Source: CAVPUA01 sp963708805
Lineage (GTDB): Bacteria > Actinomycetota > Actinomycetes > Mycobacteriales > Jatrophihabitantaceae
Length of the DNA: 64,000 nt
NCBI GenBank assembly: GCA_963708805.1
Contig: CAVPUA010000001.1
Location: 1 to 64,000, forward strand
Reading direction: 5' to 3'
A program made the translations under genes and the position numbers. Below are positions 40,326 to 54,580 of the stretch, piece after piece. Numbering within the stretch: the first letter of the stretch is position 1; each line of letters starts with the position of its first letter. The notes below the pieces were generated by a model. That model ran no database searches, was not told where the DNA came from, and worked only from the letters and a program-made list of their open reading frames with translations.

Positions 40326-42940
40326 TCAGAAGGCGCCGATCTGGGCGGTCCCGGCTGGCACACCGATCATCGCGGTGATGTCGGCCGGGCCGGCTCGGCG
40401 ACCCCGCTCGCGTTGTTCTGGGCCGACGGGGAGAAACCGCCACTGGAGTCCTGCAGGTTCTTCCAGCTCGTACCGACTCCGGCGTCCAGGGCCGACGGCG
40501 TGTTGTAGATCGTCACCGTCTGTTGGTCGGTGCCCCAGCCGACCATGGAGTTCGGCGTAGCGGCGAACTCGTTGCCGGTCAGGGTGATATTCATGGCGGA
40601 CGCGGGCCGGTTGGTGCCCTTGTCCATCGCGTAGAACTGAAAACCGCCGCCGCTGCCGAGGACGTTGTTGGCGGTCGTCACGTTCTGCACGAGCCACGGT
40701 GCGCCGTAGGTGTTGCTCTGCTGGTACCGCGCGTCCTGGCTCAGGCCGATCTGCCAGACCGTGTTGCCGGTGATCGTGTTGTTATAGACCCGCACGTCTC
40801 CGGTGTCGAAAGCGGTGTAACCGTACTTCGATCCGGTGATCACGTTGTTGGCCACGACGCCGATGTCCGAGAGCTCGGTCTCGATGCCGTAGCTGGCACC
40901 GTTGCCGGTCACGCTGTTACCGGTGATCTGGAAGTTCTTCGTGCTCTGGTCGGTCCAGATGCCGGCGGCCTGGAAGTCGTCCTCGACCACGTTGTTGGTG
41001 ATCGCGATGCCGCTGATACGACCGACCTTGAGCGCGCCAGTAGCCGGACCGCCGACGAAGCCCTCGGTGTCGTTGTCGTTCAGCTCCACTCGGTCACCGT
41101 CTCAATGGCGCCGTCCTGGCCGTAGGTGTTGGTGCGACCTGCATGCCCGACATGCCGTTGTAGTCGGCGGTGACGTGCGAGATCAGGTTGCCGGGCTGGG
41201 TCGTGGACAGCCCGATGGTGGCGTTGTTCTCGATCACCAGATTCTCGAATGTGCCATGCCCGACGCTGCCACCCTGGTAGATCGCGCCCATCAGCGGCAA
41301 CGGGGTCGCGTAGTTCCGACTCCAAGCCGCGCAGGGTGACGTAGCCGGCACCGATCACGAACGCCTGCGATAGGTCGCTCGCGCGCAAGGCGTGCCCGTT
41401 CGGGTCGGAGCCGATGGTCATCGTTGGGCAGTAGTCGACCGCGAACTGGCCCGCGGCGGGGTTCGAAGGACCTGCTTGAGCTGAGCCCCATCCATGAACA
41501 CCTCGTCCGGGTGCGCCGCCATCGGGTAGGCGGCGTTGATGAAGCCGCCGGCGTCCGAGCCGGTGGTGAAGCTGGCCGAGCTGTCGAATTGAGATGTCCA
41601 GCCGCTGTGCACCCAGGTCGAGCCGGACTGGTTCCAGCCGGTCACCGGGATCGACCCGTCAAACCACACCGTTTCACCCGGGTAGGACTCGATGGAGGTG
41701 TTGTTCAGTATCGGCTGGATCAGCGTGTTCTGATTGTAGTCGCCACCGCGCACGACGATCGTGCCGCCGTTGGCTATATGGCTCAGCGCGACGTGAACGG
41801 TCTTGTAGGGCGAGCCGACCGAACCGTTGCCGGAGCCGTCGCTGCCCGATGTACTGACGAATACCGCCCCGGCCGGAATCGCGTAGGAGGTCGAACCCAG
41901 CGGCGCCGATCCGGCGCCGCTGCCCGGGGTGGGCGGTGGGCTGCTCGATGTAGTGGAGGACGAAGTGGTCGGCGGTGCCGTCGGCTCGACGTGGTCGACG
42001 AGGCAGTTGTCGTATTGGACGGCGTGGGCGTGGCCGTGCTGGCCGAGGTCGTCGGAGTCGCGACCTTGGACGGCGTGGCGGTCGCGCTCGTGGTTCGCGT
42101 AGTCGGCGGCTCGACGGGCCCGGACTCGCGATCTTGGTGAGCGAGGAGACCGCGAAGTACGCCAAGGCGGTGTCAGTTGGCGACGTCCCGCCGCTCGTGT
42201 AGGCGAAAACGCCGGTCGCGCCAGCCAGCGTGATCGGGAAACCGGTCGTGTCGGTCGTCGTGGTCCAGTTCGGGGCATTCGAGCCGTAGGTCCAGGCGCG
42301 GGCCGACACCGTGACCTGGGCGGCCACCGATGACGGCCAACTGGACGACCATCTTCTGTCCGGCGCTGACATGACCGATCGAGATGTCAGGGATGATGTA
42401 GGGCGAGGTTCCGCCGGCCGAGCGCTCGTGGATGACCGAGATGCTCCCGGCCCCGCCGGCACCGATCCGCACTCGGGCCGCGTAATAGTTCAGGTTGCTC
42501 TGGCGCCGCAGTTCCAGACCCGAGTAGTCGCCGAACGAGGTCGCTCCGACCTTCGGGACGGTGAACGTCAGCTGCCCCGACTCGTCGAGGGCGGCGGTGT
42601 TGTTGAGCACCTCGTCGACCAAGTGACCCGGGCTCACCGCGGCGAAGTGGGCCGAACCGGGGCTCACACTCGTGCGCGCGACCGGGTCGGCCGCCGGCGC
42701 TTGGGTACCGTCCTCGACCTCAGTGTAGACACCGCCCATCTCGGCCGCGCCGAAACCCGACGCAACTGTCCGGTTGAAAGTGTCGTTGACGATCCGGGTC
42801 GAGTTGTACCCCGCGGTCGGACCGGGATCAGCCGCGCCGTCTGCGCCGGCGGGAGAGAATCTGACGACCGCGACAACGGTTGCAGCGGACAGGACCGCGA
42901 TGATCGCGGATAGAACAGTGCGACGCACAGTGATGCTCAC
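40326..42940 (-). CDS. Secreted right-handed parallel beta-helix protein with N-terminal beta-sandwich module (frameshifted)
   Basis: About 870 residues. Start GTG 42940 with AAGGAG five bases upstream (ATG 42976 opens the frame but lacks a site). A signal peptide (VLSAIIAVLSAATVVAVV) is followed by a ~230-residue beta-sandwich starting NDTFNRTVASGFG, related to the module in the two giant PKD proteins. A Ser/Thr/Pro linker (near 41.93-42.0 kb) leads into a pectin-lyase-type beta-helix: FVSTSGSDGSGNGSVGSPYKT, GGTIVVRGGDYNQNT, then repeats such as ITNNVVEDDFQAAGI, ITGNSVTGNGASYGI and VYNNTITGNTV. Such helices occur in polysaccharide lyases, epimerases and glycan-binding proteins. Jumps occur near 42300, 42090, 41980, 41460, 41330, 41140 and 40400. 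A role in EPS trimming, epimerisation or anchoring is inferred from location. Confidence 0.78.
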
Positions 42941-43399
42941 GATGCTCCTTGCATGGGGAAACAAGCCAAGCGGCATCTGGCGGGCGCGCGCATCTGGTCT
43001 CTTCGGACTTCAGGCCCTTAGGGACGTGACGAATGCCGTGTCTTCGCAGTTGCCGAGCGAGAAAATGGTTGTCGGTGCGACCTCTGTTCCGATACCCCAT
43101 GCGGCCCCGTCATGAAAACTCGGGAAACGACCAACCGGGCGGGTCGGCGCAGGCTCACTCACGCGGCCTGCCGGCTCGGCTTCATTGCCGTTAGGCGCCC
43201 CCGTGCCTGACCGGGTAGTTAATCCGACTCAGTGCGCCCGCCTGCGTTTCTCGTAGCCCTTAACTTCGGTACTGCATCAACTGCCGATAGCCACTGGCTG
43301 GCTGCACGGTAACAGATATGTCACGACAAGGAAAAGTTCTGCCCCGAGATTGCGCTCTGGAATCCAATTACGGAGGTCACTCAGTTTCTGGCCAGTGGG
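42941..43399. promoter_or_regulatory. Intergenic region upstream of the beta-helix gene
   Basis: About 460 bp with no ORF of coding character. It lies between the 5' end of the beta-helix gene and the 3' end of the next minus-strand gene, so its right part is 3' flank and its left part should hold the beta-helix promoter and leader. I recognised no riboswitch or repeat. Confidence 0.4.
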
Positions 43400-44580
43400 C
43401 TATAGCCGCGTCACCGGCTCGTGATCGAGGTTGGTCACCTGCTCGAGTCGGGTCGCGAAGGCCTCGAACGTCCAGTTCGCCGCCGCAGCCCGTCCGTGCT
43501 CGGCCAGTGCGGTACCGGTCATCCAATCGGTCCAGACCGAGTGCAGGGCGCGGGCCAGCTCGGTGGCATGCGCGCCGACAAGCAGGCCGGTCCGACCGTC
43601 CGTGACGATTTCGTGCAATCCGCCGACATCGGACGCGATCGTCACGCGTCCCCGGACCATGCTCTCGGCCGCGACCAGGCCGTACGGCTCGATCCGCGAC
43701 GGGACCAGAGTGACGTGGGCTCGGCGCCAGAACTCATCTGGATCGGCGACGAAGCTGACGAAGGCGGTGTCTGACAGGTCTCGGGCGGCCTGTTCGCGAA
43801 CCTGGGTCTCGAACCACTCGTATCCGGCGAACGCGCTGCCGACCAGGGTGAGGTGCAGTCCGACCCCGAGTTCGCGCGCGCGGGCACACGCCAAGATCGC
43901 GAGGTCGGTGCCTTTACGCGGAGACCATCGTCCGACAGAGATCACTTCGATTCGATCGGGGCGTTCGGCCGGCAGCGGGACAAAGTCCGGCTGCGGGAAC
44001 CGGGTCGGATTCCGGGCGACGTAGGTGCGCCGGGCGAGTGCGGGCCAGCTGCCGGACACGAACGAACCGACCGCGTCGCTGATCACGATCAGCCGGGTGG
44101 CGAGCAGCAACGGGGCAAGCAGGGCCAGCTGAACCGGGCGGGCGGTGCCGGGCTCGGCCTCGTGGACGTGCACGATGACCGGCCGTCGGGCCAGCCGGGC
44201 GGCCAGGACGGCGGTCGGCAATGTGATCGTGTTCACGTACACCCGAGTCGCGCCGAAGCGACGGACGAGCGCCCGTAACGCCCAGGTGGACGTGATCGCG
44301 GAGGTCGCGCCCCGCAGCCAGTTGCGGGGGTGCAGGGTCTCTTTGCGGAGCACGAAGATCGTGGGCAGCACCTCGGTGCGGACTCCCCGGCGTTCGAGCT
44401 CGCCGACCAACGGACCGTCCCTGGGAACGACGACCAGCACCTCAGCCGAGCGGGCAAGCACCGCGGCGACATCGATCAGCACCCGGTCGGCGCCGTACAA
44501 CTCGGAGTTCTGATGCACGACGAGATAGCGCTGCCGGCGCTGCGGGTCGGCGGGTTGCTGCGGCGAGCCGATGATCGACC
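43400..44580 (-). CDS. Glycosyltransferase family 4
   Basis: A GT-B enzyme of about 393 residues in one frame. N-terminal: YLVVHQNSELYGADRVLIDVA, VLVVVPRDGPLVGELERRG, RVYVNTITLPTAVLAARLA and VIVHVHEAEPG. C-terminal: VISVGRWSPRKGTDLAI, LHLTLVGSAFAGYEW, VADPDEFWRRAHVTLVPSR and EPYGLVAAESMVRGRVTIASD with the EX7E pair. The frame is open far upstream; no ATG/GTG sits just before the conserved part, so the start near 44580 is approximate (GAGGAAGG lies just upstream, and an initiation codon may be misread). It is divergent from cysQ with about 125 bp between them. Confidence 0.87.
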
Positions 44581-44706
44581 TTCCTCGCTGGGTTAGTGAG
44601 CGCGTTTCGACTCGGCTTCGACCATATCGCCCACGAGGTGTTGCGGCCCGCCGACGGGCCGAATCCACTAGATTGTGCGAATGATCGATTCCGCCCTTGG
44701 GCCCAC
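44581..44706. promoter_or_regulatory. Divergent promoter region, GT4 / cysQ-cysD-cysNC
   Basis: About 125 bp between divergent starts, expected to carry the promoter of the PAPS-supply operon. I saw no obvious CysB-like or other operator that I could name. Confidence 0.35.
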
Positions 44707-45453
44707 ATGAACGATCACGACCTGGCCGAGGTGCTGGCTGTGTCAGCCGGCTCGATTCTGATGGCGCTGCGCAGTTCCGGCGTGCTCGACGGCAAGGCCC
44801 TCGGCGCAACGGGTGACGCGGTGGCTCACGAGTGGCTGGTACGCGCGCTGCGCGACGCCCGGCCCGAGGACGGCCTGCTCTCGGAAGAGGAGGCAGCCGA
44901 TCCCGAGCGGCTCCGTCACAAGCGGATCTGGATCGTCGATCCCCTCGATGGCACCAGGGAGTTCTCTGAACTGGCCGAGGGGCGCACCGACTGGGCCGTC
45001 CACGTCGCCTTGGTCGAGGCCGGCCGGCCGGTCGCCGCCGCGGTCTCCTTGCCGGCGGAGGACACCGTATTTTCGACGGCCGCCGCCGCCGTCGCCCCTG
45101 CGGCTCGAGCGGGACTGCGAATCGCGGTGAGCCGCTCTCGGCCACCGGCGGTCGCCGAACTGGTGGCGCGGCGGCTGGGTGCCGAGTTGGTCCCGATGGG
45201 TTCGGCAGGCTTCAAGACGATGGCGGTGGTGCGAGGGCACGTCGATGCCTACCTGCACGACGGGGGGCAGTTCGAGTGGGACTCGGCGGCGCCGGTTGGC
45301 GTCGCCGTCCACGCCGGGCTGCATGCCTCCAGACTCGACGGCTCGCCACTCGTGTTCGGCCAGGCCGACCCCTGGTCGCCCGAGTTGCTCGTGTGCCGCG
45401 CCGATCTGGCCGAGACCCTGGTCGCGGCTATCGCCGAGGTCGGTCGCCGATGA
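44707..45453 (+). CDS. cysQ: 3'(2'),5'-bisphosphate nucleotidase CysQ
   Basis: Intact, 248 residues. A lithium-sensitive, magnesium-dependent phosphatase of the inositol monophosphatase superfamily that converts PAP (the by-product of sulfotransferases) to AMP and can hydrolyse PAPS. Metal-site motifs are LLSEEEA, WIVDPLDGTREF (DPxDGT) and FEWDSAAPVGVA (WDxAA). It is first in a tight operon: its TGA (45451-45453) overlaps the cysD ATG (45450). Within an EPS locus containing a sulfotransferase, its job is most likely to remove inhibitory PAP. Confidence 0.92.
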   Translation: MNDHDLAEVLAVSAGSILMALRSSGVLDGKALGATGDAVAHEWLVRALRDARPEDGLLSEEEAADPERLRHKRIWIVDPLDGTREFSELAEGRTDWAVHVALVEAGRPVAAAVSLPAEDTVFSTAAAAVAPAARAGLRIAVSRSRPPAVAELVARRLGAELVPMGSAGFKTMAVVRGHVDAYLHDGGQFEWDSAAPVGVAVHAGLHASRLDGSPLVFGQADPWSPELLVCRADLAETLVAAIAEVGRR

Positions 45454-46353
45454 GAGCGCTGACCCACCTGCAACAGCTCGAGGCTGAGAGCATCCACATC
45501 TTCCGCGAGGCGGTCGCGGCGAGCGAACGCCCGGTCATGATGTATTCGATCGGCAAGGACAGCTCGGTCATGTTGCACCTGGCCCGCAAGGCGTTCTATC
45601 CTTCGCGGCCGCCGTTTCCATTGCTGCACGTCGACACGACGTGGAAGTTCCGCGAGATGTACGAGTTCCGCGACCGGATTGTGGCCGAGAGCGAGATGGA
45701 ACTGATCGTCCACCAGAACCCCGACGCCATCGCGCAGGGCATAAATCCGTTTACGCACGGGTCGGCCGTGCATACCGACATCTGGAAGACCGAGGGCCTC
45801 AAGCAGGCACTCGACCAGCACCGCTTCGATCTCGCCTTCGGTGGGGCCCGACGCGACGAGGAGAAGTCGCGGGCGAAGGAGCGCATCTTCTCGATCCGGT
45901 CGGCCCAACACCGGTGGGACCCCAAACGGCAGCGGCCGGAGCTGTGGCGGCTCTATAACGCACGAACCAATCCGGGCGAGAGCGTGAGGGTTTTCCCGCT
46001 GTCCAATTGGACGGAACTCGACATCTGGCAGTACATCCGGATGCGAAGAGATCCCGATCGTCGGGCTGTATCTCGCCGCCCGGCGTCCGGTGGTCGAACA
46101 CGACGGCATGCTGATCATGGTCGATGATGACCGGATGCCGCTGGCCCCTGGTGTGACCCCCGAGCTGCGCAGTATCCGGTTCCGGACTCTCGGGTGCTAC
46201 CCGCTCACCGGGGCGGTCGAGAGCGAGGCCGACACGTTGCTTGATGTCATCGGCGAGATGCTGGTAGCCCGGACCTCCGAGCGCGAGGGCCGCATGATCG
46301 ACAAGGACTCGTCGGGGTCTATGGAGAGCAAGAAGCAGGAAGGTTACTTCTGA
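45450..46353 (+). CDS. cysD: Sulfate adenylyltransferase subunit 2 (one frameshift)
   Basis: An N-type ATP pyrophosphatase subunit that forms adenylylsulfate (APS) from ATP and sulfate together with CysN. About 300 residues. The PP-loop is MMYSIGKDSSVMLHLARKAF; then LLHVDTTWKFREMYEFRD, GINPFTHGSAVHTDIWKTEG, FGGARRDEEKSRAKERIFS, WTELDIWQYI and the C-terminal TLGCYPLTGAVES ... KKQEGYF. A single jump near 46045 interrupts the stretch after WQYI. The stop (TGA 46351-46353) overlaps the cysN start, implying coupled translation of the heterodimer. Confidence 0.94.
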
Positions 46354-48251
46354 TGGGCAGTCCCGGAGTGTTTACCGACGATGTCGCGGCCTACCTGGAT
46401 ACCCACGAGAACAAGAGCATGCTGCGGTTCATCACCTGCGGCAGCGTCGACGACGGCAAGAGCACCCTGATCGGACGTCTGCTGTTCGAGTCGAAGATGA
46501 TCTTCGACGACCAGCTGTCGGCGCTCGAGAGCGACTCGAAACGTTTCGGGACCCAGGGTGATGATCTCGACCTGGCGCTGCTCGTCGACGGTCTGTCGGC
46601 CGAGCGGGAACAAGGCATCACGATCGACGTTGCCTACCGCTTCTTCACCACCGAGCGGCGCAAGTTCATCGTTGCCGACACGCCGGGACACGAGCAGTAC
46701 ACGCGCAACATGGTTACCGGTGCCAGTACCGCCGACCTGGCCGTGATCCTGATCGACGCCCGTAAGGGGATACTCACCCAGACCCGCACGGCACAGCTAT
46801 CTCGTCGCGCTGCTCGGTATCCCACGCGTCGTCCTGGCCGTGAACAAACTCGACCTTCTCGACTGGTCGGCGGAGCGCTTCGCTGAAATCGTCGCCGAAT
46901 ACCGCGAGTTCGCAGCCCAGCTCGGCGTCGCCGATCCGATGTGCATCCCGATGTCGGCGCTGACCGGCGACAATGTGACCGCGCCCAGTGAACGGATGCC
47001 TTGGTACAACGGGCCGCCCCTGCTGAGCTACCTCGAAGAAGTCGAACCCGAGGACGTCGCTGAGGGGGCGCCGTTGAGACTGCCCGTGCAATATGTGAAC
47101 CGACCCGACCTGGACTTTCGCGGGTTCTCGGGTTTGGTCGTTCGGGGGGCGGTCGCGGTCGGACAGGCGGTCTGCGTTCTGCCCTCGGGGTGCGTAGCAC
47201 GGTGGCCCGGATCGTGACCGCTGACGGAGACTTGGACGAAGCGGGGCCCGGTCATTCGATCACCGTAACGCTGGCTGACGAGATCGATGTCAGCCGCGGT
47301 GACGTAATTTGCTGCGGCTGAGGCCCCGGCGCCGGTGGCCGAGCAGTTCGAGGCGCACGTCGTGTGGATGTCGGAGGCCCGCATGCTGCCGGGTCGTCCG
47401 TACCTCATCCTGCAGGGGATGCGGATACTTACAGGACGCTGAGCCGGCCGAAGTACAAGGTCAACGTCAACACCCTCGAGCACCTGGCCGCCACCGGCCT
47501 GGACCTCAACGAGATAGGCGTCTGCAACCTCTCCCTCGACCAGCCGGTAGCCTACGAGATTTACACCGACAATCGTGACCTCGGCAGCTTCCTCGTCGTC
47601 GATCGCATCACCAACGACACCGTCGCGGCCGGGCTAATCCACTTTTCGCTCCGGCGCGACCAGAACGTCCCTTGGCAACGAATCGAGGTTGACAAGCATG
47701 CCCACGAGGCGCTCAAGGGCCACCGGCCGTGCGTCGTCTGGTTCACCGGGATCTCGGGCGCGGGCAAATCGACGATCGCCAACCTGGTCGAGCGGAAACT
47801 GCATGCCGACGGTTGCCACACCTACCTGCTCGACGGTGACAACTTCCGGCACGGGTTGAGCCGCGACCTCGGTTTCACCCAGGTCGACCGGATCGAGAAC
47901 ATCCGTCGGGCGGCCGAGGTTTCGCGCCTGATGGTCGACGCGGGGCTGATTACGCTGGTCGCGTTCATCTCGCCGTTCGGCGCTGATCGCCGCTCGGCCC
48001 GGGCGTTGGTCGAGCCAGGCGAGTTCTGCGAGGTGTTCGTCGACACGCCGATCACGGCGGCCGAGTCGCACGACCGCAAGGGGCTTTACGCCAAGGCCCG
48101 CCGCGGCGAGCTCCCCAACTTCACCGGCATCGACTCCGACTATGAGCGCCCGGAACATCCCGAGGTCTATATCGACACGACCCGCACGAGCGCCGAGGCT
48201 GCGGCTGACCTGATCATCGATCGACTGCGGGAAATGGGCGTCCTGAGCTGA
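46353..48251 (+). CDS. cysNC: Bifunctional sulfate adenylyltransferase subunit 1 / APS kinase (CysNC fusion, frameshifted)
   Basis: About 633 residues. The N-terminal CysN GTPase drives APS formation: G1 GSVDDGKSTLIGRLL, switch region EREQGITIDVAYRFF, G3 ADTPGHEQYTRNM and G4 VNKLDLLD. Elongation-factor-like domains 2 and 3 follow (GAPLRLPVQYVNRP; RPKYKVNVNTLEHLAATGL in part). The C-terminal CysC kinase phosphorylates APS to PAPS: P-loop WFTGISGAGKSTIAN, LLDGDNFRHGLSRDLGF, RAAEVSRLMVDAGLI, AFISPF and LYAKARRGELPNFTGIDSDYE. Jumps occur near 46795, 47190, 47320 and 47420. With CysD it makes PAPS from sulfate in one complex. No cysH or sulfite reductase gene is adjacent, pointing to sulfation rather than assimilation. 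Confidence 0.94.
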
Positions 48252-48345
48252 CCGAGCGGGTGTCATATTTTTGGCGCTAGGCTGAAAAGCGTCCCCCTGC
48301 GCTCGATGTAGGGGGCTGTACGTGCTGTCCTGCGAGGGGTGAGTA

Positions 48346-51893
<3,548 letters not shown>

Positions 51894-51907
<14 letters not shown>

Positions 51908-52748
51908 CCGCGGTGATCAGATCGTCGATCTCGGGGATCTCGGCCGTGCGCTCGACCGGCTCGAAGTGGTCGCCGGCGCGGCGGTAGAGGCCGGCCCGTT
52001 CGGCGATGCCGGGGATCCGCGGGTTGTCGACCAGCAGCAGGTGACCACCGTCGGCCAGGCTCGCCAGCAGCGTCCCGAGCGCCGCGGTGATCTGCTCATC
52101 GGCGAAGTACATCCGGCGCAACAGGTTCGCGACCTTGATCACGTCCGGCGCCGGCCCGGGCCAGGGCTGGAAGATGTCGTGCACCGCGAACGTCACCCGG
52201 GGATCGCCGGCCATTCGCGCGCGTACCTCGGGGTTGAGCAGCAGCACCTCGGCTGACGGCTGTCCCGCGCTGCGCCTGACCAGTGGCCGGGTCAATCGCT
52301 CGACGACCGGCGATCGGGTCGGCCACGCCACCGAACGCGGCCCGACGACGAGGATGCACCGATCGTCGGCGTCGAAGAAGAAGGCGCGGCGGCCCAGTTT
52401 CCGGACGTTGATCTTCAGGAAGAGGTCGGCGATGACGTAGGAACGAAACCCCGGCAGGCGACCGATCAGCTCGAGTGACGTCGACCCGTCCGAGGCGCCG
52501 ATGTCGACGATCCGGGCGTCCTCGAGCGCGACCTGCTCGATGAGCATCGAGTCACCGAGGCCGTGCCGTCCGGTGCCGGTGATCTTCATGGTCTGCCCGG
52601 CGTCGAAGGCGGCCATCGCGGTGCGGAAGTCCGCCGGCGACGCGTCGTCGGCCAATACCGTGCGCGGGTCGATCCAGAAGAAACGGCCGGCACGGGCTTC
52701 CAGAGCGTGGGGCCAGCGGCCGCGCAGAGGTCGGATCGGGGCTCGCAT
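51894..52748 (-). CDS. Putative SAM-dependent methyltransferase-like protein
   Basis: Intact, 284 residues, cytoplasmic. A Rossmann-type motif I is visible (RIVDIGASDGSTSLELIGRL). Later comes a possible motif IV region (PAPDVIKVANLLRRMYF) and a late strand with GGHLLLVDNPRI. The middle contains an unusual insert with FFFDADDRCILVV. It is third in a minus-strand unit behind the LAxTG and DUF4012 genes (47-bp gap). Its 3' end overlaps the convergent mfd by 14 bp. The substrate is unknown; by context it may modify a surface component. Confidence 0.6.
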
Positions 52749-52795
52749 CCGCGTACTGTATCGGGGCCATGGGACCGCACCCGGTCAGCGGGCGG

Positions 52796-54548
52796 CTAGC
52801 CGCACGTACTCCCACTGGTCTTGATCGTCATGTCCTGCACGAGCGGCTGGCGCAGGATCGTCGGACTCTGCGTGGCCGCGGGTTCGGTCAGCTTGACGAC
52901 GATCGTGCGCGTCGCGCCGACCGGCATCTCGACGTCGGCGATCATCAAGGTCAGGCCGCCGTTCTCCTTGCCGGTGAAGACCGGGACGGCCTGCCCGTCC
53001 AGGGTCACCGAGTCGACCTTGGAGCCGGCCGTGCCGAGGTAGCTGACCAGCTCGCGGTTGTCGCCGGGTTTGGACTTCGCCGCATTGGAGTCCGATCGAT
53101 CGACCACGTAGGCCGGCAGGCCGCTGGCGGGTGCGCCGTTGTGCAGGACGAGGGTGGCCGTGACCGAGCTGTTCGGCGCCGCAGCCGGTGCGGTCGTAAG
53201 TCATGCTGCGCTGCAGGTAGTAGTCGAGCTTGGTTCCGGCCGCGTTGGTGACGACGAAGCCGGCGTACGGACCCGGCGTCGTCCCGACCGTCCCGGCGTA
53301 GCCGACCGAGTCCAGGAACTGCTCGGTGCTCGACGTCGGTGGTCCAGATCGCCAGCCGCCGCTGCTGGGCGCTCTTGCCGAGCGCCGTGATCAGCCCGTG
53401 CGTGTCGCCGCCGGTGAGCAGCTTGTCCGACAGCGCGCTGGCCACACCGACGAGGTAGGCCTTGCGAGGGACCGGGTCGGGGTACAGCGCGTAGACGACC
53501 TGCTGGGTCAGGGCCACCACGTTGTCGGCGGACACGACCCGGCCGTCGGTCAACGTGGCCGGTCCGGTGACCTGCAAGCAGGTAACTCAGCGCAGTCGGA
53601 TCGATCGCGATGGCGCCGTCGACGTGCTCGCCCGACTTCTTCAGCCAGTAGGCCGACCAGATCTGCGCGGCGTAGGGAAAGTTGGGGCTGAGGTCGGAGT
53701 CGGCGAAGAACTGCCCGGGTCCGGCCGCCGCCGTAGGCCGCAGTGAAGTCGGCGCCCAGGTCGTAGGGCGGGTCGAGCCCGTCCAGTTCGCTGTCGGCGC
53801 CGAAGTGCTCGAACTGCAGCGTTCCGTGATCGGCCACCAGGATCGCGTACTGACCCGGGATACCGCCGAGTCCTCGCGCCTCGGCCTCGTTCTCGAATCC
53901 CAGGAAGTACCGCTTGGGCCCGTCCGCGCCGAGCGCCGCCGGGAGGACGCGCAACGCCTGTGTGGCGTCGGCCAGTTCGTCGTTGATCGTCGACAGCTCG
54001 GTCTGGAACTTGCTGCGCGACCGGTCGAGCGACGACAGCCAGGTGTGCTTGGGCAGTTGCGCGACCGCCTGGTAGGACGCACTGGCCAGGCCGGACGCGT
54101 GCGCGACGGTCGGCTCGGCGCTCTGCGAGCTTGGCGAGGTCGATGGTCTTTCCGTTACGGAAGCCGCCGTTGCTCACCTCGTCGGCCAGATCGAGCACGC
54201 CGGGCACCGCGTTGTGGCCGAGGCTGTCGGCCTGCGCGGTCACGACGCGGACCACCTCGGCCGGGCGTCCGAGCCACGGGAGGTGGGCGGCGGTCCACCA
54301 GGCCGGGCCGCTGGTCAGGCCGTGGGCGGTGTGCGCCTTCGACGCGATCGAGTCGGCGTCGGCGCGGGCCGCGTCCAGGTTTCCGGCCGAGACGTCGGCG
54401 CGCAGGCCGGTCAGCTCGTTCTTGATCGACTGGACGTCACTGCGCACCATCAGGCCGGTGACGATCAGCCACAGCAGGCCGACACCGAGGACGAGCTCCC
54501 GCGATCACCAGCGCAGCGCTGGACTGGCTTGACCGCGGGTAGTCGCAC
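52796..54548 (-). CDS. DUF4012 membrane-anchored extracellular protein (frameshifted)
   Basis: About 584 residues. An N-terminal transmembrane helix (LLWLIVTGLMV) is followed by a long extracellular part: an alpha-helical region (SIKNELTGLRADVSAGNLDAA; GPAWWTAAHLPWLGRPAEVV), then the DUF4012 core with LPAALGADGPKRYFLGFENEAE, ARGLGGIPGQYAILVADHG, FADSDLSPNFPYAAQIWSAYW, DGAIAIDPTALSYLL and YYLQRSMTYD. DUF4012 proteins are frequent beside actinobacterial EPS genes but have no known activity. Jumps occur near 54490, 54120, 53730, 53575, 53335 and 53180. GTG 54548 is a tentative start. It lies 32 bp downstream of the LAxTG gene. Confidence 0.78.
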
Positions 54549-54580
54549 GCCCGACAGGATACGGTCAGTTACAGGTGGGG

